Origin: JALQUL01 sp040382935
GTDB lineage: Bacteria; Pseudomonadota; Gammaproteobacteria; Burkholderiales; Burkholderiaceae_C
Reading direction: 5' to 3'
DNA: 64,000 bases
Assembly (NCBI GenBank): GCA_040382935.1
Contig: JBEIEP010000013.1
Span: 1 to 64,000, forward strand
The notes under the pieces were generated by a model. The model was not told the origin of the DNA, searched no databases, and worked only from the letters and a program-made list of their open reading frames with translations. A program made the translations under genes and the position numbers. Positions 42,736 through 53,000 of the stretch are shown here, one piece after another (the stretch's first letter is position 1; every line of letters begins with the position of its first letter).

Positions 42736-44190
42736 ATGTTCGAGCAAACCTTTAAAAACATCGACGACATCTTGCACAAAGATGCAGGCTGCACCAGCGA
42801 GTTGGACTACACCGAGCAATCCTCGTGGCTGCTGTTCCTGAAATACTTGGACGCGCTGGAAGCCGACAAGGCCCTAGAGGCCGAGTTAAACGGCAAAACC
42901 TACAGCTACATCATCGACAAGCCCTACCGCTGGGATAGTTGGGCCGCACCCAAAGATGCAAACGGCAAGCTAGACCATAACACCGCCATGACGGGCGACG
43001 ATCTGCGCGATTTTGTTAACAACAAATTGTTTGCCTACCTGCACGGCTTTAAGCAACGCGCCAGTGGGCCGCAGACCATTGAGTACAAAATCGGTGAAGT
43101 GTTTGGCGAGATCAAAAACCGCATCCAAAGCGGCTACAACCTGCGCGATGTGATCGAGCTGGTGGACCAATTGCGTTTTAGGTCGCAGACTGAAAAGCAC
43201 GAACTCTCGCACCTGTACGAAACCAAGATCAAAAACATGGGCAACGCCGGGCGCAACGGCGGCGAGTACTACACGCCCCGGCCGCTGATTCGCGCCATGA
43301 TACAAGTGGTGGCCCCCAAGATTGGCGAGCGTATTTACGATGGTGCCTGTGGCTCGGCAGGCTTTTTGTGCGAAGCCTTTGACTACTTGCAACGTCAGCC
43401 CAACCTTAGTACGTCTGACCACCAGACGCTACAAACCCGCACCTTTTACGGCAAAGAAAAAAAGAGCCTGGCCTACGTGATTGCGATCATGAACATGATC
43501 CTGCACGGCATAGAGGCCCCCAACATCGTGCACGCCAATACTCTGGCCGAAAACATTGCCGACATTCAAGACAAAGACCGCTTTGATGTGATCCTGGCCA
43601 ACCCACCCTTTGGCGGCAAAGAACGCAAAGAGGTGCAGCAAAACTTCCCGGTCAAGACCGGCGAGACGGCCTTCTTGTTTTTGCAGCACTTTATTAAATC
43701 CCTCAAGGCCGGTGGCCGTGCGGCCATCGTTATCAAGAACACGTTTTTAAGCAACACCGACAACGCCAGTGTGAGCTTGCGCAAGTTGCTGCTAGAGAGT
43801 TGCAACCTGCACACCGTTTTGGATTGCCCAGGCGGCACTTTTCAGGGGGCGGGCGTTAAAACCGTGGTGTTGTTTTTTGAAAAAGGCGCACCCGCGCGCA
43901 AGGTTTGGTTTTACCAGTTAGACGTGGGCCGCAACATGGGCAAGACCAACCCGCTGAACGACACCGATCTGGTGCCTTTTATACAAGCGCAAAAGACCTT
44001 TGCCGCCACCGCGCAAAGCTGGTCGGTAGACGTAACGGCGGTCAACGCCAGCACCTTTGATCTGTCGGTCAAAAACCCGAGTGGTGGAGAAGTGCTTACC
44101 CACCGCAGCCCGCAAGACATCATGGATGAGATTGCTGCGCTGGATGCGGAGGCGGCTGAGGTGTTGGCTTCTATTCGGGGGTTGTTGTGA
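42736..44190 (+). CDS. hsdM: Type I restriction-modification methyltransferase subunit HsdM
   Basis: A 484-residue adenine methyltransferase subunit. The N-terminal helical domain starts 'FEQTFKNIDDILHKDAGCT'. The catalytic part has 'GEYYTPRPLIRAMIQVVAPK', motif I DGACGSAGF (202-210) and motif IV NPPF (289-292, followed by GGK). 'ETAFLFLQHFIKSLKAGGRA' is also typical. It starts the operon hsdM-hsdS-dinD-hsdR. The ATG has no strong ribosome site. Confidence 0.95.
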   Translation: MFEQTFKNIDDILHKDAGCTSELDYTEQSSWLLFLKYLDALEADKALEAELNGKTYSYIIDKPYRWDSWAAPKDANGKLDHNTAMTGDDLRDFVNNKLFAYLHGFKQRASGPQTIEYKIGEVFGEIKNRIQSGYNLRDVIELVDQLRFRSQTEKHELSHLYETKIKNMGNAGRNGGEYYTPRPLIRAMIQVVAPKIGERIYDGACGSAGFLCEAFDYLQRQPNLSTSDHQTLQTRTFYGKEKKSLAYVIAIMNMILHGIEAPNIVHANTLAENIADIQDKDRFDVILANPPFGGKERKEVQQNFPVKTGETAFLFLQHFIKSLKAGGRAAIVIKNTFLSNTDNASVSLRKLLLESCNLHTVLDCPGGTFQGAGVKTVVLFFEKGAPARKVWFYQLDVGRNMGKTNPLNDTDLVPFIQAQKTFAATAQSWSVDVTAVNASTFDLSVKNPSGGEVLTHRSPQDIMDEIAALDAEAAEVLASIRGLL

Positions 44191-44215
44191 TTGTCGGCTT
44201 GATCGGGTGTGAGGC

Positions 44216-45397
44216 ATGAAAACGGGATGGCAATCTCGAAGCCTTGGTGACTTGTGCAACGTCATCGGTGGCGGCACCCCGCCGAAGGACAAACCAGAGT
44301 ACTACTCAGGTGATATTCCCTGGGCAACGGTGCGAGACATGCGTGCAGAATTAATCACCGAAACTGAGTTTAAAGTTACTCCGCGGGCAGTAAAAAGTAG
44401 CGCAACAAACGTCATTCCTGGAGGGAATGTAGTCATTGCAACACGTGTGGGTCTTGGGAAAATTTCCCTGCTTGGACAAGATACTGCTATCAATCAAGAC
44501 CTCCGCGGCATCGTTCCGATAAATCCTAAGGTCCTTGGGGTCAGATTTCTCTTTTGGTGGTTGAAAAGCATTTCTGACGTAATCGTCGCGGAAGGGACTG
44601 GTGCAACCGTCCAAGGTGTGAAGTTGCCATTTGTGAAGGGACTGCAAATTCCACTTCCCCCACTCCCCGAACAGCAACGCATCGTCGCCCTCCTCGACGA
44701 AGCCTTTGAGGGCATCGCCACCGCCAAGGCCCATACCGAGAAGAATTTGCAGAATGCGCGGGCTATTTTTGAGAGTCACCTGCAATCGGTTTTTACGCAG
44801 CAGGGAGATGGATGGGTTTCCACAACTATTGGTGAATCTTGCACACTGAAAAGCGGAACAACGGTTCCGGTCAGTATTGAAAAGTCGTCTGGCGATATTC
44901 CATACGTCAAGGTTGCAGAGATGACGCTACCCGACAATCAGGATGGCATTACTACTTCGATTCGGTTCCTTGATCGACAAGACGCTAAGCTAGGATGGCT
45001 GATTCCCAAAGGGGCAGTAATTTTCCCAAAGAGGGGCGGTGCAATTCTCACCAATAAAAAGCGACTTGTTTTGGTGGATATGTGCGCGGACTTAAACATC
45101 ATGTCTGTCATTCCGTCTGAAAATATCACTCCATATTTTCTGTACTTCTACTTTCTCACAGTAGACATGAGAAGGTTAGGAACCGGTTCATCCATCCCGC
45201 AAATAAACAATTACGATATTGCACCATTGGCCATTTCTTTCCCGAAATCCTTGTCGAAACAGGCTGAAATTGCAGAATCCATTCGATGCTTGGAATCAGA
45301 GTGTCAGGCGCTCGAATCCATTTACCAACAAAAACTAAGCGCCCTAGACGACCTGAAAAAATCTCTGTTGCACCGCGCCTTCAATGGTGATCTGTGA
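44216..45397 (+). CDS. hsdS: Type I restriction-modification specificity subunit HsdS
   Basis: A 393-residue protein with two target-recognition domains. The first (about 1-150) begins 'WQSRSLGDLCNVIGGGTPPK'. The central conserved helix has 'LPPLPEQQRIVALLDEAFEG'. The second (about 200-345) begins 'WVSTTIGESCTLKSGTTVPV'. The C-terminal helix is 'LDDLKKSLLHRAFNGDL'. The two domains set the two halves of the split target; the target cannot be read from sequence. The recognition domains look more AT-rich than hsdM and hsdR, as expected for fast-exchanging parts. Confidence 0.94.
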   Translation: MKTGWQSRSLGDLCNVIGGGTPPKDKPEYYSGDIPWATVRDMRAELITETEFKVTPRAVKSSATNVIPGGNVVIATRVGLGKISLLGQDTAINQDLRGIVPINPKVLGVRFLFWWLKSISDVIVAEGTGATVQGVKLPFVKGLQIPLPPLPEQQRIVALLDEAFEGIATAKAHTEKNLQNARAIFESHLQSVFTQQGDGWVSTTIGESCTLKSGTTVPVSIEKSSGDIPYVKVAEMTLPDNQDGITTSIRFLDRQDAKLGWLIPKGAVIFPKRGGAILTNKKRLVLVDMCADLNIMSVIPSENITPYFLYFYFLTVDMRRLGTGSSIPQINNYDIAPLAISFPKSLSKQAEIAESIRCLESECQALESIYQQKLSALDDLKKSLLHRAFNGDL

Positions 45398-45465
45398 AAG
45401 ACGCCGGTGAAATCTAAAGAACTCCAATTTCTCGATAACGCATCAGCCAAAGGAGCGTTTACACC

Positions 45466-46308
45466 ATGACCGATCAACGCATCGCCAATCAGCACCACGC
45501 CACGTTTGAGGGCATTCGCCAACGCGATTCCGATGGCAATGAGTTCTGGTCCGCGCGCAAGTTGGCCAAAGTATTGGATTATTCTGAATACCGACATTTT
45601 TTGCCGGTCATTGAACGTGCGCGTGAGGCCTGCCTCAACAGTGGCCATGCCTTGGTAGACCATATCGAGGATGTCCTCGATATGGTTCCCATTGGCTCGG
45701 GCGCACAACGCAAAGTGGCCGATGTGCGCCTGTCGCGCTATGCCTGCTACCTGATCGTGCAAAACGGCGACCCATCCAAGCCCGTAATCGCCAACGGGCA
45801 AACTTATTTTGCGATGCAGACGCGGCGGCAAGAGCTGGAAGACAACGCCAAGTTTGCTCAATTGTCAGAGGACGACAAGCGGCTCGCAATTCGCAATGAA
45901 CTGGCCGCGCATAACAAACATTTGGCTGCAGCTGCCAAGACCGCCGGGGTAGAGACCAGCCTAGATTACGCCATTTTTCAGGACCACGGCTACAAAGGCT
46001 TGTATGGCGGAATGGGAGCCAAAGATATCCATGTCCGCAAGGGTTTGAAGAAGAGCCAAAAGATTCTGGATCATATGGGCAGCACAGAACTGGCGGCAAA
46101 TCTATTCCGCGCCACACAGGCAGAAGAAAAATTGAAGCGCGAAAACGTACAGGGTAAAGAACTCGCCAACCACACCCATTACGAAGTTGGCAAGAAGGTG
46201 CGGCAAACCATTCGGGAGCTGGGTGGTACCATGCCCGAGGCCTTGCCTACCCCTCTGCAAAGCGTCAAGCAAATAGAAAATTCCAAGAAAAAACTGGCAG
46301 GTAAGTAA
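45466..46308 (+). CDS. dinD: DinD-like DNA-damage-inducible protein
   Basis: 280 residues with a BRO-N-like first half: 'FEGIRQRDSDGNEFWSARKL', 'AKVLDYSEYRHFLPVIERAR', 'VRLSRYACYLIVQNGDPSKP' and 'GQTYFAMQTRRQEL'. The second half has 'HGYKGLYGGMGAKDIHVRKG' and 'LGSTELAANLFRATQAEEK'-like 'MGSTELAANLFRATQAEEKL'. E. coli DinD is an SOS-controlled protein reported to affect RecA. An AAAGGAGC site precedes the ATG. Here it lies within a type I operon between hsdS and hsdR. No LexA box was recognised in the 68 bases upstream. Confidence 0.92.
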   Translation: MTDQRIANQHHATFEGIRQRDSDGNEFWSARKLAKVLDYSEYRHFLPVIERAREACLNSGHALVDHIEDVLDMVPIGSGAQRKVADVRLSRYACYLIVQNGDPSKPVIANGQTYFAMQTRRQELEDNAKFAQLSEDDKRLAIRNELAAHNKHLAAAAKTAGVETSLDYAIFQDHGYKGLYGGMGAKDIHVRKGLKKSQKILDHMGSTELAANLFRATQAEEKLKRENVQGKELANHTHYEVGKKVRQTIRELGGTMPEALPTPLQSVKQIENSKKKLAGK

Positions 46309-46330
46309 TGAGTAGCTGTAAGTCTGCGTC

Positions 46331-48694
46331 ATGAACGAAGCCGAAACCCGCGCCGACCACATTGACCCCGCGCTCAAAGCCGCAGGCTGGGGTGTGTTGG
46401 AAGGCTCGCGCATTTTGCGAGAAAAGCAATGCCAGATTACGCCGGGGCGGCTGTTGGGTGGCGGCAGGCGGGCCAAGGCTGAAGTTGCCGACTATGTGCT
46501 GGTGTACCGCAATACCAAGCTGGCCACCATCGAAGCTAAGGCCTGGGGCAAGCCCTATACCGAAGGCGTTGCCCAAGCCAAGAGCTACGCGGCCAAGCTG
46601 GCCGTGCGCTTTGCCTACGCCACCAATGGCCAAAAGATTTATGGCATTGATATGGAAACCGGCGTTGAGGGTGAAGTGGCGCAGTACCCCAGCCCGCAAG
46701 CCTTATGGGATTTAACCTTTGCCGAAGCCGCTACGGCCCATGCCATTTGGCGTGACCGCTTTGCGGCAATTGCTTTTGAGGACCAGGGCGGCACATGGCA
46801 GGGGCGCTATTACCAGGACATCGCCATCGCCCGTGTGTTGCAGGCCATTACCGCCGGGCGCGACCGCCTATTGTTGACTTTGGCCACGGGCACGGGCAAA
46901 ACCTTTATTGCCTTCCAATTGGCTTGGAAGTTGTTTCAGAGCCGCTGGAATCTAAAAGACTGGCAAGCAGGCGCACCACCCACCCGCCGCCCACGCGTAC
47001 TGTTTTTGGCGGACCGAAACAATTTGGCGGACCAAGCCTATAACGCGTTTTCGGCATTTGAGACCAACTCGCCCGGCTCTTTGGTGCGCATCGCCCCCGA
47101 TGAAATCCGTCGCAGCGGCCGTGTGCCTAAAAATGGCAACGTGTTTTTCACCATCTTCCAAACCTTTATGAGTGGGCCTGGCGATACGCCCTACTTTGGT
47201 GAGTACCCACCGGACTTTTTTGACTTTATTGTGGTAGACGAGTGCCACCGGGGTGGGGCCAACGATGAAGGCCAATGGCGCGCCATCTTGGACTACTTTG
47301 CCCCTGCGGTGCAATTGGGCCTAACGGCAACGCCCAAGCGCACGTTAAACGCCAACACCTATGCATATTTTGGTGATCCGGTGTATGTCTACTCGCTTAA
47401 AGAAGGCATCAACGATGGTTTTCTGACACCGTTCAAGGTCAAGCAAATTGCCACCACCTTGGATGACTACACCTACACCCCCGATGATGCCGTAGTGGCG
47501 GGTGAGGTGGTGTTGGGCAAGCGCTATGGTGAGAGCGACTTCAACAAAATTATTGTGATCAAGGAGCGCGAAGCCTATCGGGTTAAGTTGTTGATGGGCA
47601 TGATAGACCAGCGCGAAAAAACCATTGTGTTTTGTGCCACCCAGGCCCATGCCCTGATGGTGCGCGACCTGATTAACCAGAACAAGACCAGCACCGACCC
47701 CATGTATTGCGTGCGCGTGACCGCCGACGATGGTGAACGCGGCGACCAAGCCCTGCGTGCGTTTCAGGACAACGAAAAGACCATTCCTACCATCTTGACC
47801 AGCTCGCAAAAACTGTCCACTGGCGTGGATGCCCACAACGTGCGCAATATTGTGCTGATGCGCCCGGTGGGCTCGATGATAGAGTTCAAGCAGATCATTG
47901 GCCGTGGCACACGTTTGTTTGACGGCAAAGACTACTTCACGATTTATGACTTTGTGCGGGCGCACCACCATTTCAGTGATCGCGAGTGGGATGGTGAACC
48001 GGCCGAATTTGACCCGCCCCAAGGCACCACCCGTAACCCCCCTGGAGTGCGCGAACCATCCCCCGACTATGGCCCGCAGCCGTCAGAGCAAACGGTCAAG
48101 ATAGAAATCAAACTGGCCGATGGCAAGGTGCGCCAAATCCAGAGCATGACCGCCACCAGCTTTTGGAGTGCCGACGGAACGCCGATGTCGGCCGCGCAGT
48201 TTTTAGAGAACCTGTACGGCGTGCTGCCTGAGTTTTTTAAAGATGAAGACCAGTTGCGCACGCTGTGGAGTTCACCCGATACCCGCAAAAAGTTACTAGA
48301 AGGCTTGTCTGAAAAAGGTTTCGGCAGGGAGTTATTGGCTGAAATGCAAAAAGTAATCGAAGCGCAAAGCAGTGATCTGTTCGATGTTTTGGCCTACGTC
48401 GCCTTTGCCCTAGCGCCCCACACCCGCGCCGAACGCGCTGCCATGGCCAAAACGCAGGTGCACCAGCAATTTACCGACAAGCAACAGGCGTTTGTGAACT
48501 TTGTGTTGGCGCAGTATGTGAAAGAGGGTGTCGAGGAACTGGACGCCGAAAAGCTGACGCCATTGCTTCGCCTTCGCTATAACAATGCCATTGCGGATGC
48601 GGTTGACGATCTTGGTAGTACGGATCAGATCCGCAAGGTTTTTGTGGGGTTTCAGCCTTATCTGTATGTGGCGGCGCCTTCCGTTGGCGCTTAA
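46331..48694 (+). CDS. hsdR: Type I restriction endonuclease subunit HsdR
   Basis: A 787-residue motor-nuclease subunit. The N-terminal PD-(D/E)XK nuclease has Asp54 and 'LATIEAKAWG' (Glu68, Lys70). The helicase part has 'QDIAIARVLQAITAGRDRLL', Walker A TGTGKT (186-191), DECHRGG (303-309), 'LGLTATPKRT', and motif VI 'QIIGRGTRLFDGKDYFTIYD'. A C-terminal helical region binds the methyltransferase core. It is the last gene of the operon, 22 bases after dinD, and appears intact. Confidence 0.95.
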   Translation: MNEAETRADHIDPALKAAGWGVLEGSRILREKQCQITPGRLLGGGRRAKAEVADYVLVYRNTKLATIEAKAWGKPYTEGVAQAKSYAAKLAVRFAYATNGQKIYGIDMETGVEGEVAQYPSPQALWDLTFAEAATAHAIWRDRFAAIAFEDQGGTWQGRYYQDIAIARVLQAITAGRDRLLLTLATGTGKTFIAFQLAWKLFQSRWNLKDWQAGAPPTRRPRVLFLADRNNLADQAYNAFSAFETNSPGSLVRIAPDEIRRSGRVPKNGNVFFTIFQTFMSGPGDTPYFGEYPPDFFDFIVVDECHRGGANDEGQWRAILDYFAPAVQLGLTATPKRTLNANTYAYFGDPVYVYSLKEGINDGFLTPFKVKQIATTLDDYTYTPDDAVVAGEVVLGKRYGESDFNKIIVIKEREAYRVKLLMGMIDQREKTIVFCATQAHALMVRDLINQNKTSTDPMYCVRVTADDGERGDQALRAFQDNEKTIPTILTSSQKLSTGVDAHNVRNIVLMRPVGSMIEFKQIIGRGTRLFDGKDYFTIYDFVRAHHHFSDREWDGEPAEFDPPQGTTRNPPGVREPSPDYGPQPSEQTVKIEIKLADGKVRQIQSMTATSFWSADGTPMSAAQFLENLYGVLPEFFKDEDQLRTLWSSPDTRKKLLEGLSEKGFGRELLAEMQKVIEAQSSDLFDVLAYVAFALAPHTRAERAAMAKTQVHQQFTDKQQAFVNFVLAQYVKEGVEELDAEKLTPLLRLRYNNAIADAVDDLGSTDQIRKVFVGFQPYLYVAAPSVGA

Positions 48695-48822
48695 TCTGGC
48701 TTTTGAACAACGCCAGTCAAGGGTTAACACTAGGGTGTTATAGTTCTTTCAGCTATTGCCAATCGTAGGCACGGCACCTTGCCTTCTCGCGCCTTGATAG
48801 GCGCTCATTGGTTGTTGAAACT

Positions 48823-50064
48823 ATGACTTCTAAACGTATTGGAATTACTCTTGCAGTGTTGGTGCTGCTGGCGGGTGCGGCCACCTATTGGTTTAGCATG
48901 GGGCGTGGCGCAACTGGTGCGCCAGCCGTGGCCGTACCGGGCGCCAAGCCTGCGGCGTCTGCCTCGGCGGCGGCCAAGGCGCCTGTGGTGTTTGAGTTGG
49001 CAGCCTCTGAAACGGTGGTTGCCGCGCCGCAAACCTTGGCGCAAACGGTGGCCTTGACGGGTTCGCTCAAGGCGGCAAAAACGGCTGTGGTGAAGGTGCG
49101 CGTGGCTGGTGAAATCACCGGGTTAACGCTGCGCGAAGGCGATGCGGTGAAGGCGGGGCAAGTGGTGGCCCGCATTGACCCCACTGAGGTGGCTGCGCGC
49201 TTGCGCCAAGCCACCGACCAGGCCGAAAGTGCCCGTGCGCAGGTGGACATTGCACAGCGCCAATGGGACAACAACCAGTCACTGGTGCAGCAAGGATTTA
49301 TTAGTAAAACGGCCCTTGAAAATGCCGCAGCCAGTTTGGCCGGTGCCAAGGCCACGTTTCAAGCGGCCAAAGCCGCTGTGGATTTGGCCCAGCAATCGGT
49401 GGACGATACGGTGTTGCGGGCACCAATAGCCGGTGTAGTGGCGTCTAAAGGCGTACAAAACGGTGAGCGCGCAGGGGTAGAGGCCCGGGTGATTGAAATT
49501 GTGGACCTGTCCAGCTTAGAGATGGAAGCGGCATTGCCCGTTCAGGATGCTGCCTTGGTCAAAGTGGGGCAGGTGGCCCAGCTAAGTATTGAAGGCGTGG
49601 CCGGGCCCGCCCTAAGGGCCAAGGTGGTGCGCATCAACCCCAGCGTGCAAGCGGGCAGTCGCAGCGTGACCGTTTATTTATCAGTAGCGCCCCAGCCGAC
49701 CCTGAAAAACGGTTTGTTTGTTCAAGGCGAATTAAGTGTAGGTGCCACCACGGGGGTGGCGGTACCTCTGTCAGCGGTACGCATTGACAAACCCAATCCC
49801 TATGTACAGGTCATCGCATCTGACAAAGTATCCCACCAAGCGGTAACCTTGGGCGCCAAGGGTAAGGTGGACGGCCAAGCCTTTGTGATCGTGCAGGGCT
49901 TGCAGGACGGCACGCGCCTGGCCTCTGGCACCGTGGGGCAAATAAGAGAGGGGACTTTGGTCAAGGTGACGCAAGGCACAGGGCCTGCGAATGCACCTGT
50001 TCAGCCTACCAAGGCCGCGATTTCGGCGTCTAGCGGATCCGCTTCTCAAGCCCAGGGGCAATAA
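48823..50064 (+). CDS. RND efflux periplasmic adaptor
   Basis: 413 residues from the ATG at 48823. It opens with an N-terminal signal or anchor helix (MTSKRIGITLAVLVLLAGAA). Then an Ala-rich linker, lipoyl half 'VRVAGEITGLTLREGDAVKA', hairpin (about 130-195), 'LRAPIAGVVASKGVQNGERA', and barrel plus membrane-proximal domains ('PLSAVRIDKPNPYVQVIASD'). It feeds the RND pump that starts 2 bases after its stop. A small hairpin GCGCC-TTGATA-GGCGC (48789-48804) lies just upstream. Confidence 0.93.
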   Translation: MTSKRIGITLAVLVLLAGAATYWFSMGRGATGAPAVAVPGAKPAASASAAAKAPVVFELAASETVVAAPQTLAQTVALTGSLKAAKTAVVKVRVAGEITGLTLREGDAVKAGQVVARIDPTEVAARLRQATDQAESARAQVDIAQRQWDNNQSLVQQGFISKTALENAAASLAGAKATFQAAKAAVDLAQQSVDDTVLRAPIAGVVASKGVQNGERAGVEARVIEIVDLSSLEMEAALPVQDAALVKVGQVAQLSIEGVAGPALRAKVVRINPSVQAGSRSVTVYLSVAPQPTLKNGLFVQGELSVGATTGVAVPLSAVRIDKPNPYVQVIASDKVSHQAVTLGAKGKVDGQAFVIVQGLQDGTRLASGTVGQIREGTLVKVTQGTGPANAPVQPTKAAISASSGSASQAQGQ

Positions 50065-50066
50065 GC

Positions 50067-53000
50067 ATGTGGTTCACCCGCGTTAGTCTGCAAAACCCGG
50101 TTTTTGCCACCATGATTATGTTGGCCATCATGGTCTTGGGTGCGTTTTCGTACCAACGCTTGCAGGTGGATCAATTCCCTAACGTTGATTTTCCGGTGGT
50201 TGTAGTGGTGACCGACTACCCCGGTGCCTCGCCTGAGATTGTTGAGAGTGAAGTGAGCAAAAAGCTCGAAGAGGGGCTTAACGCGATTGCCGGGATTAAC
50301 GCGCTCACCTCCCGCAGCTACGAAGGCCAGTCGGTGGTGGTGGTGGAGTTCCAACTGCATATGGAGGGGCGCAAGGCGGCCGAGGACGTGCGCGAGCGGG
50401 TGGCGTTGATCAAGCCCACTTTGCGCGCGGAGGTTAAAGACTCACGCGTGTTGCGTTTTGATCCGTCCAGCAAAGCGATTTGGTCGGTGGCTTTGCAAGC
50501 GGCACCGGGCGCCACTGCGCAGGATGCGGTAAGCGTGACCAACTGGGCCAACCAGGTGCTAAAAAAGCGCCTAGAAAACGTACGCGGCGTAGGCTCAGTG
50601 ACCTTGGTGGGTGGCACCAAGCGCGAGATCAATATTTACCTGGACCCCCAGGCCATGGAGTCTTTTGGCGTGACGTCTGACCAGGTACTGGCAGCCGTGC
50701 GCAATGAGAACCAAGATCTGCCCGCCGGAGCGATTCGTTCATTGGCGCAAGAGCGTGTGGTGCAGGTGCAAGCCCGTGTGCTGCGGCCCGATTCTTTTGC
50801 TGACATTATTGTGGCGCGTAAAGGCGGCGCACCGGTCAAGCTGGGGCAGGTGGCCAAAGTGGCGGATGGGGCCGAAGAGCTTGATACCTTGGCCTTGTAC
50901 AACGGCGAGCGAACCTTGTTGTTGCAGGTACAAAAATCGCAGGACGAAAACACCATTGTGGTGGTGGACGGCCTGGGCAAAGCCGTGACCGAGCTGGAGT
51001 CCCAGTTGCCCAGCGGCTGGCGCATTACACCCATTTACGACGGCTCGCGCCCCATTCGGGTGGCGGTGGACAATGTGCGGCGCACCCTGTTTGAAGGCGC
51101 TGCCCTGACGATTCTGATTGTCTTTTTGTTCCTCAATTCCTGGCGCTCCACTGTGATTACCGGGCTGACCCTGCCCATTTCCATCATTGGCACGTTTTTG
51201 TTCATGAACCTGTTCGGGTTCACCATCAACATGATCACGCTAATGGCCTTGTCGCTGTGTGTGGGGCTGCTGATTGACGACGCCATTGTGGTGCGCGAAA
51301 ACATTGTGCGCCATGTGCAAATGGGCAAGTCGGCCTACCGGGCTTCTTTAGAAGGCACCCAAGAGATTGGCTTGGCGGTGCTGGCCACTACCCTGTCTAT
51401 CGTGGCGGTGTTTTTGCCCATTGGTTTTATGGGCGGCATTATTGGCAAGTTCTTTCACCAGTTTGGCATCACCATCGTGGCGGCGGTGCTGATTTCGATG
51501 TTTGTGAGTTTTACCTTAGACCCCATGCTCTCGTCCATTTGGCACGACCCCAGCATTGACAACCACGGGGCCAAGCGCGGTGCGCCGCGCAACCTGTACG
51601 ACAAAACGATTGGGCGCGTCACGGGTTGGTTTGATGTGGGCACCGAACGACTGGGTGACGGTTACCAAAGGATTTTGCGGTGGTCTCTGCGGCACAAGCT
51701 CACCACCCTGTTCGCAGCCTTGATGATTTTTGTGGGCAGCGTGTTAATGGTGCCCATTTTGGGAACCGAGTTTGTACCCAAAGCCGATTTTTCTGAAACA
51801 ACATTGGCCTTTCATACCCCGGCGGGTTCGTCGCTGGAGGTGACTGAGGCCAAGGCCCGCCAGGTCGAGGGTATCGTGCGCTCGTTTCCTGAGGTGCGCT
51901 ACACCCTGACCACAATGAACACCGGCAATGCGCCGGGCAAGATATATGCGGCCATGTATATCCGTTTGGTCGACAGAAAAGACCGCAGCCGCAACGCCGA
52001 CCAAGTCTCAGCGGCCCTGCGCGAACGCCTTTTGAGCGTCGCAGGCATCAACCTAACCCACGCGGGTTTAACCGACGCGGTGGGGGGCAATAAACAAATC
52101 GAGTTATCGCTCTTAGGCTCCGATCAGCAAGAGTTGGAGCGCATCTCCTTTTTGGTCATGGACAAATTGCGGCAAGTCCAAGGATTGGTCGATTTGGACT
52201 CTAGCGTTAAGCCCAACAAGCCCACGATTGAGGTGAGCGTTAAGCGCGAGGCGGCCTCTGACCTGGGCTTGGGTGTCGCCAGTATTGGCAACCAATTGCG
52301 CACCCTGCTGGCTGGGGTGACGGTGGGCAACTGGCGTGCACCCGACGATCAAACCTACGACGTCAAGGTGCGCTTAGCGCCAGGCGCGCGCGATGCGACG
52401 TCGGATATTGAGCGCTTGCCCTTTGCGGTCACGGGTGCTGATGGGTCGACCAAAATCATTCGCTTGAACCAAGCGGCCGACGTGAAAGAAGCCTTTGGTC
52501 CTAACCAGATCAACCGGCGTGAGTTGTCGCGCGAGGTGGCCATCAACGGCAACGTGTTTGGACGGTCAGCAGGCGAGGTATCGGCCGATATCAAAACGGC
52601 GTTGGATGGCATTGCCATGCCACCGGGCTACCGCTACCAGTTTGGTGGCTCCACCAAAAACATGAGTGAGTCGTTTGCCTACGCGTTGTCAGCATTGGCC
52701 TTGGCGATCATTTTCATTTACATGATTTTGGCCAGTCAGTTCAAGAGCTTTTTGCAACCCCTGGCGTTGATGACCTCCCTGCCTTTAACGCTAATTGGGG
52801 TGGTGCTTGCGCTGATGGCTTTTCGATCTACGCTCTCAATGTTCTCCATCATTGGGGTGGTGATGCTGATGGGTTTGGTGACCAAAAACGCCATTTTGTT
52901 GGTTGATTTTGCCATTCGGTCGCGCGAGTCAACGGTGGATGAAGCCGGCGCCAGCCAGCCAGGTTTGCCGCGCACCGAAGCCTTGCTACTGGCGGCCAAA

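Noticed and set aside
48724..48740. TAACAC-TAGG-GTGTTA hairpin after hsdR
   Set aside because: The stem is only 6 bp and AT-rich and the following T-run is broken. Too weak to call.
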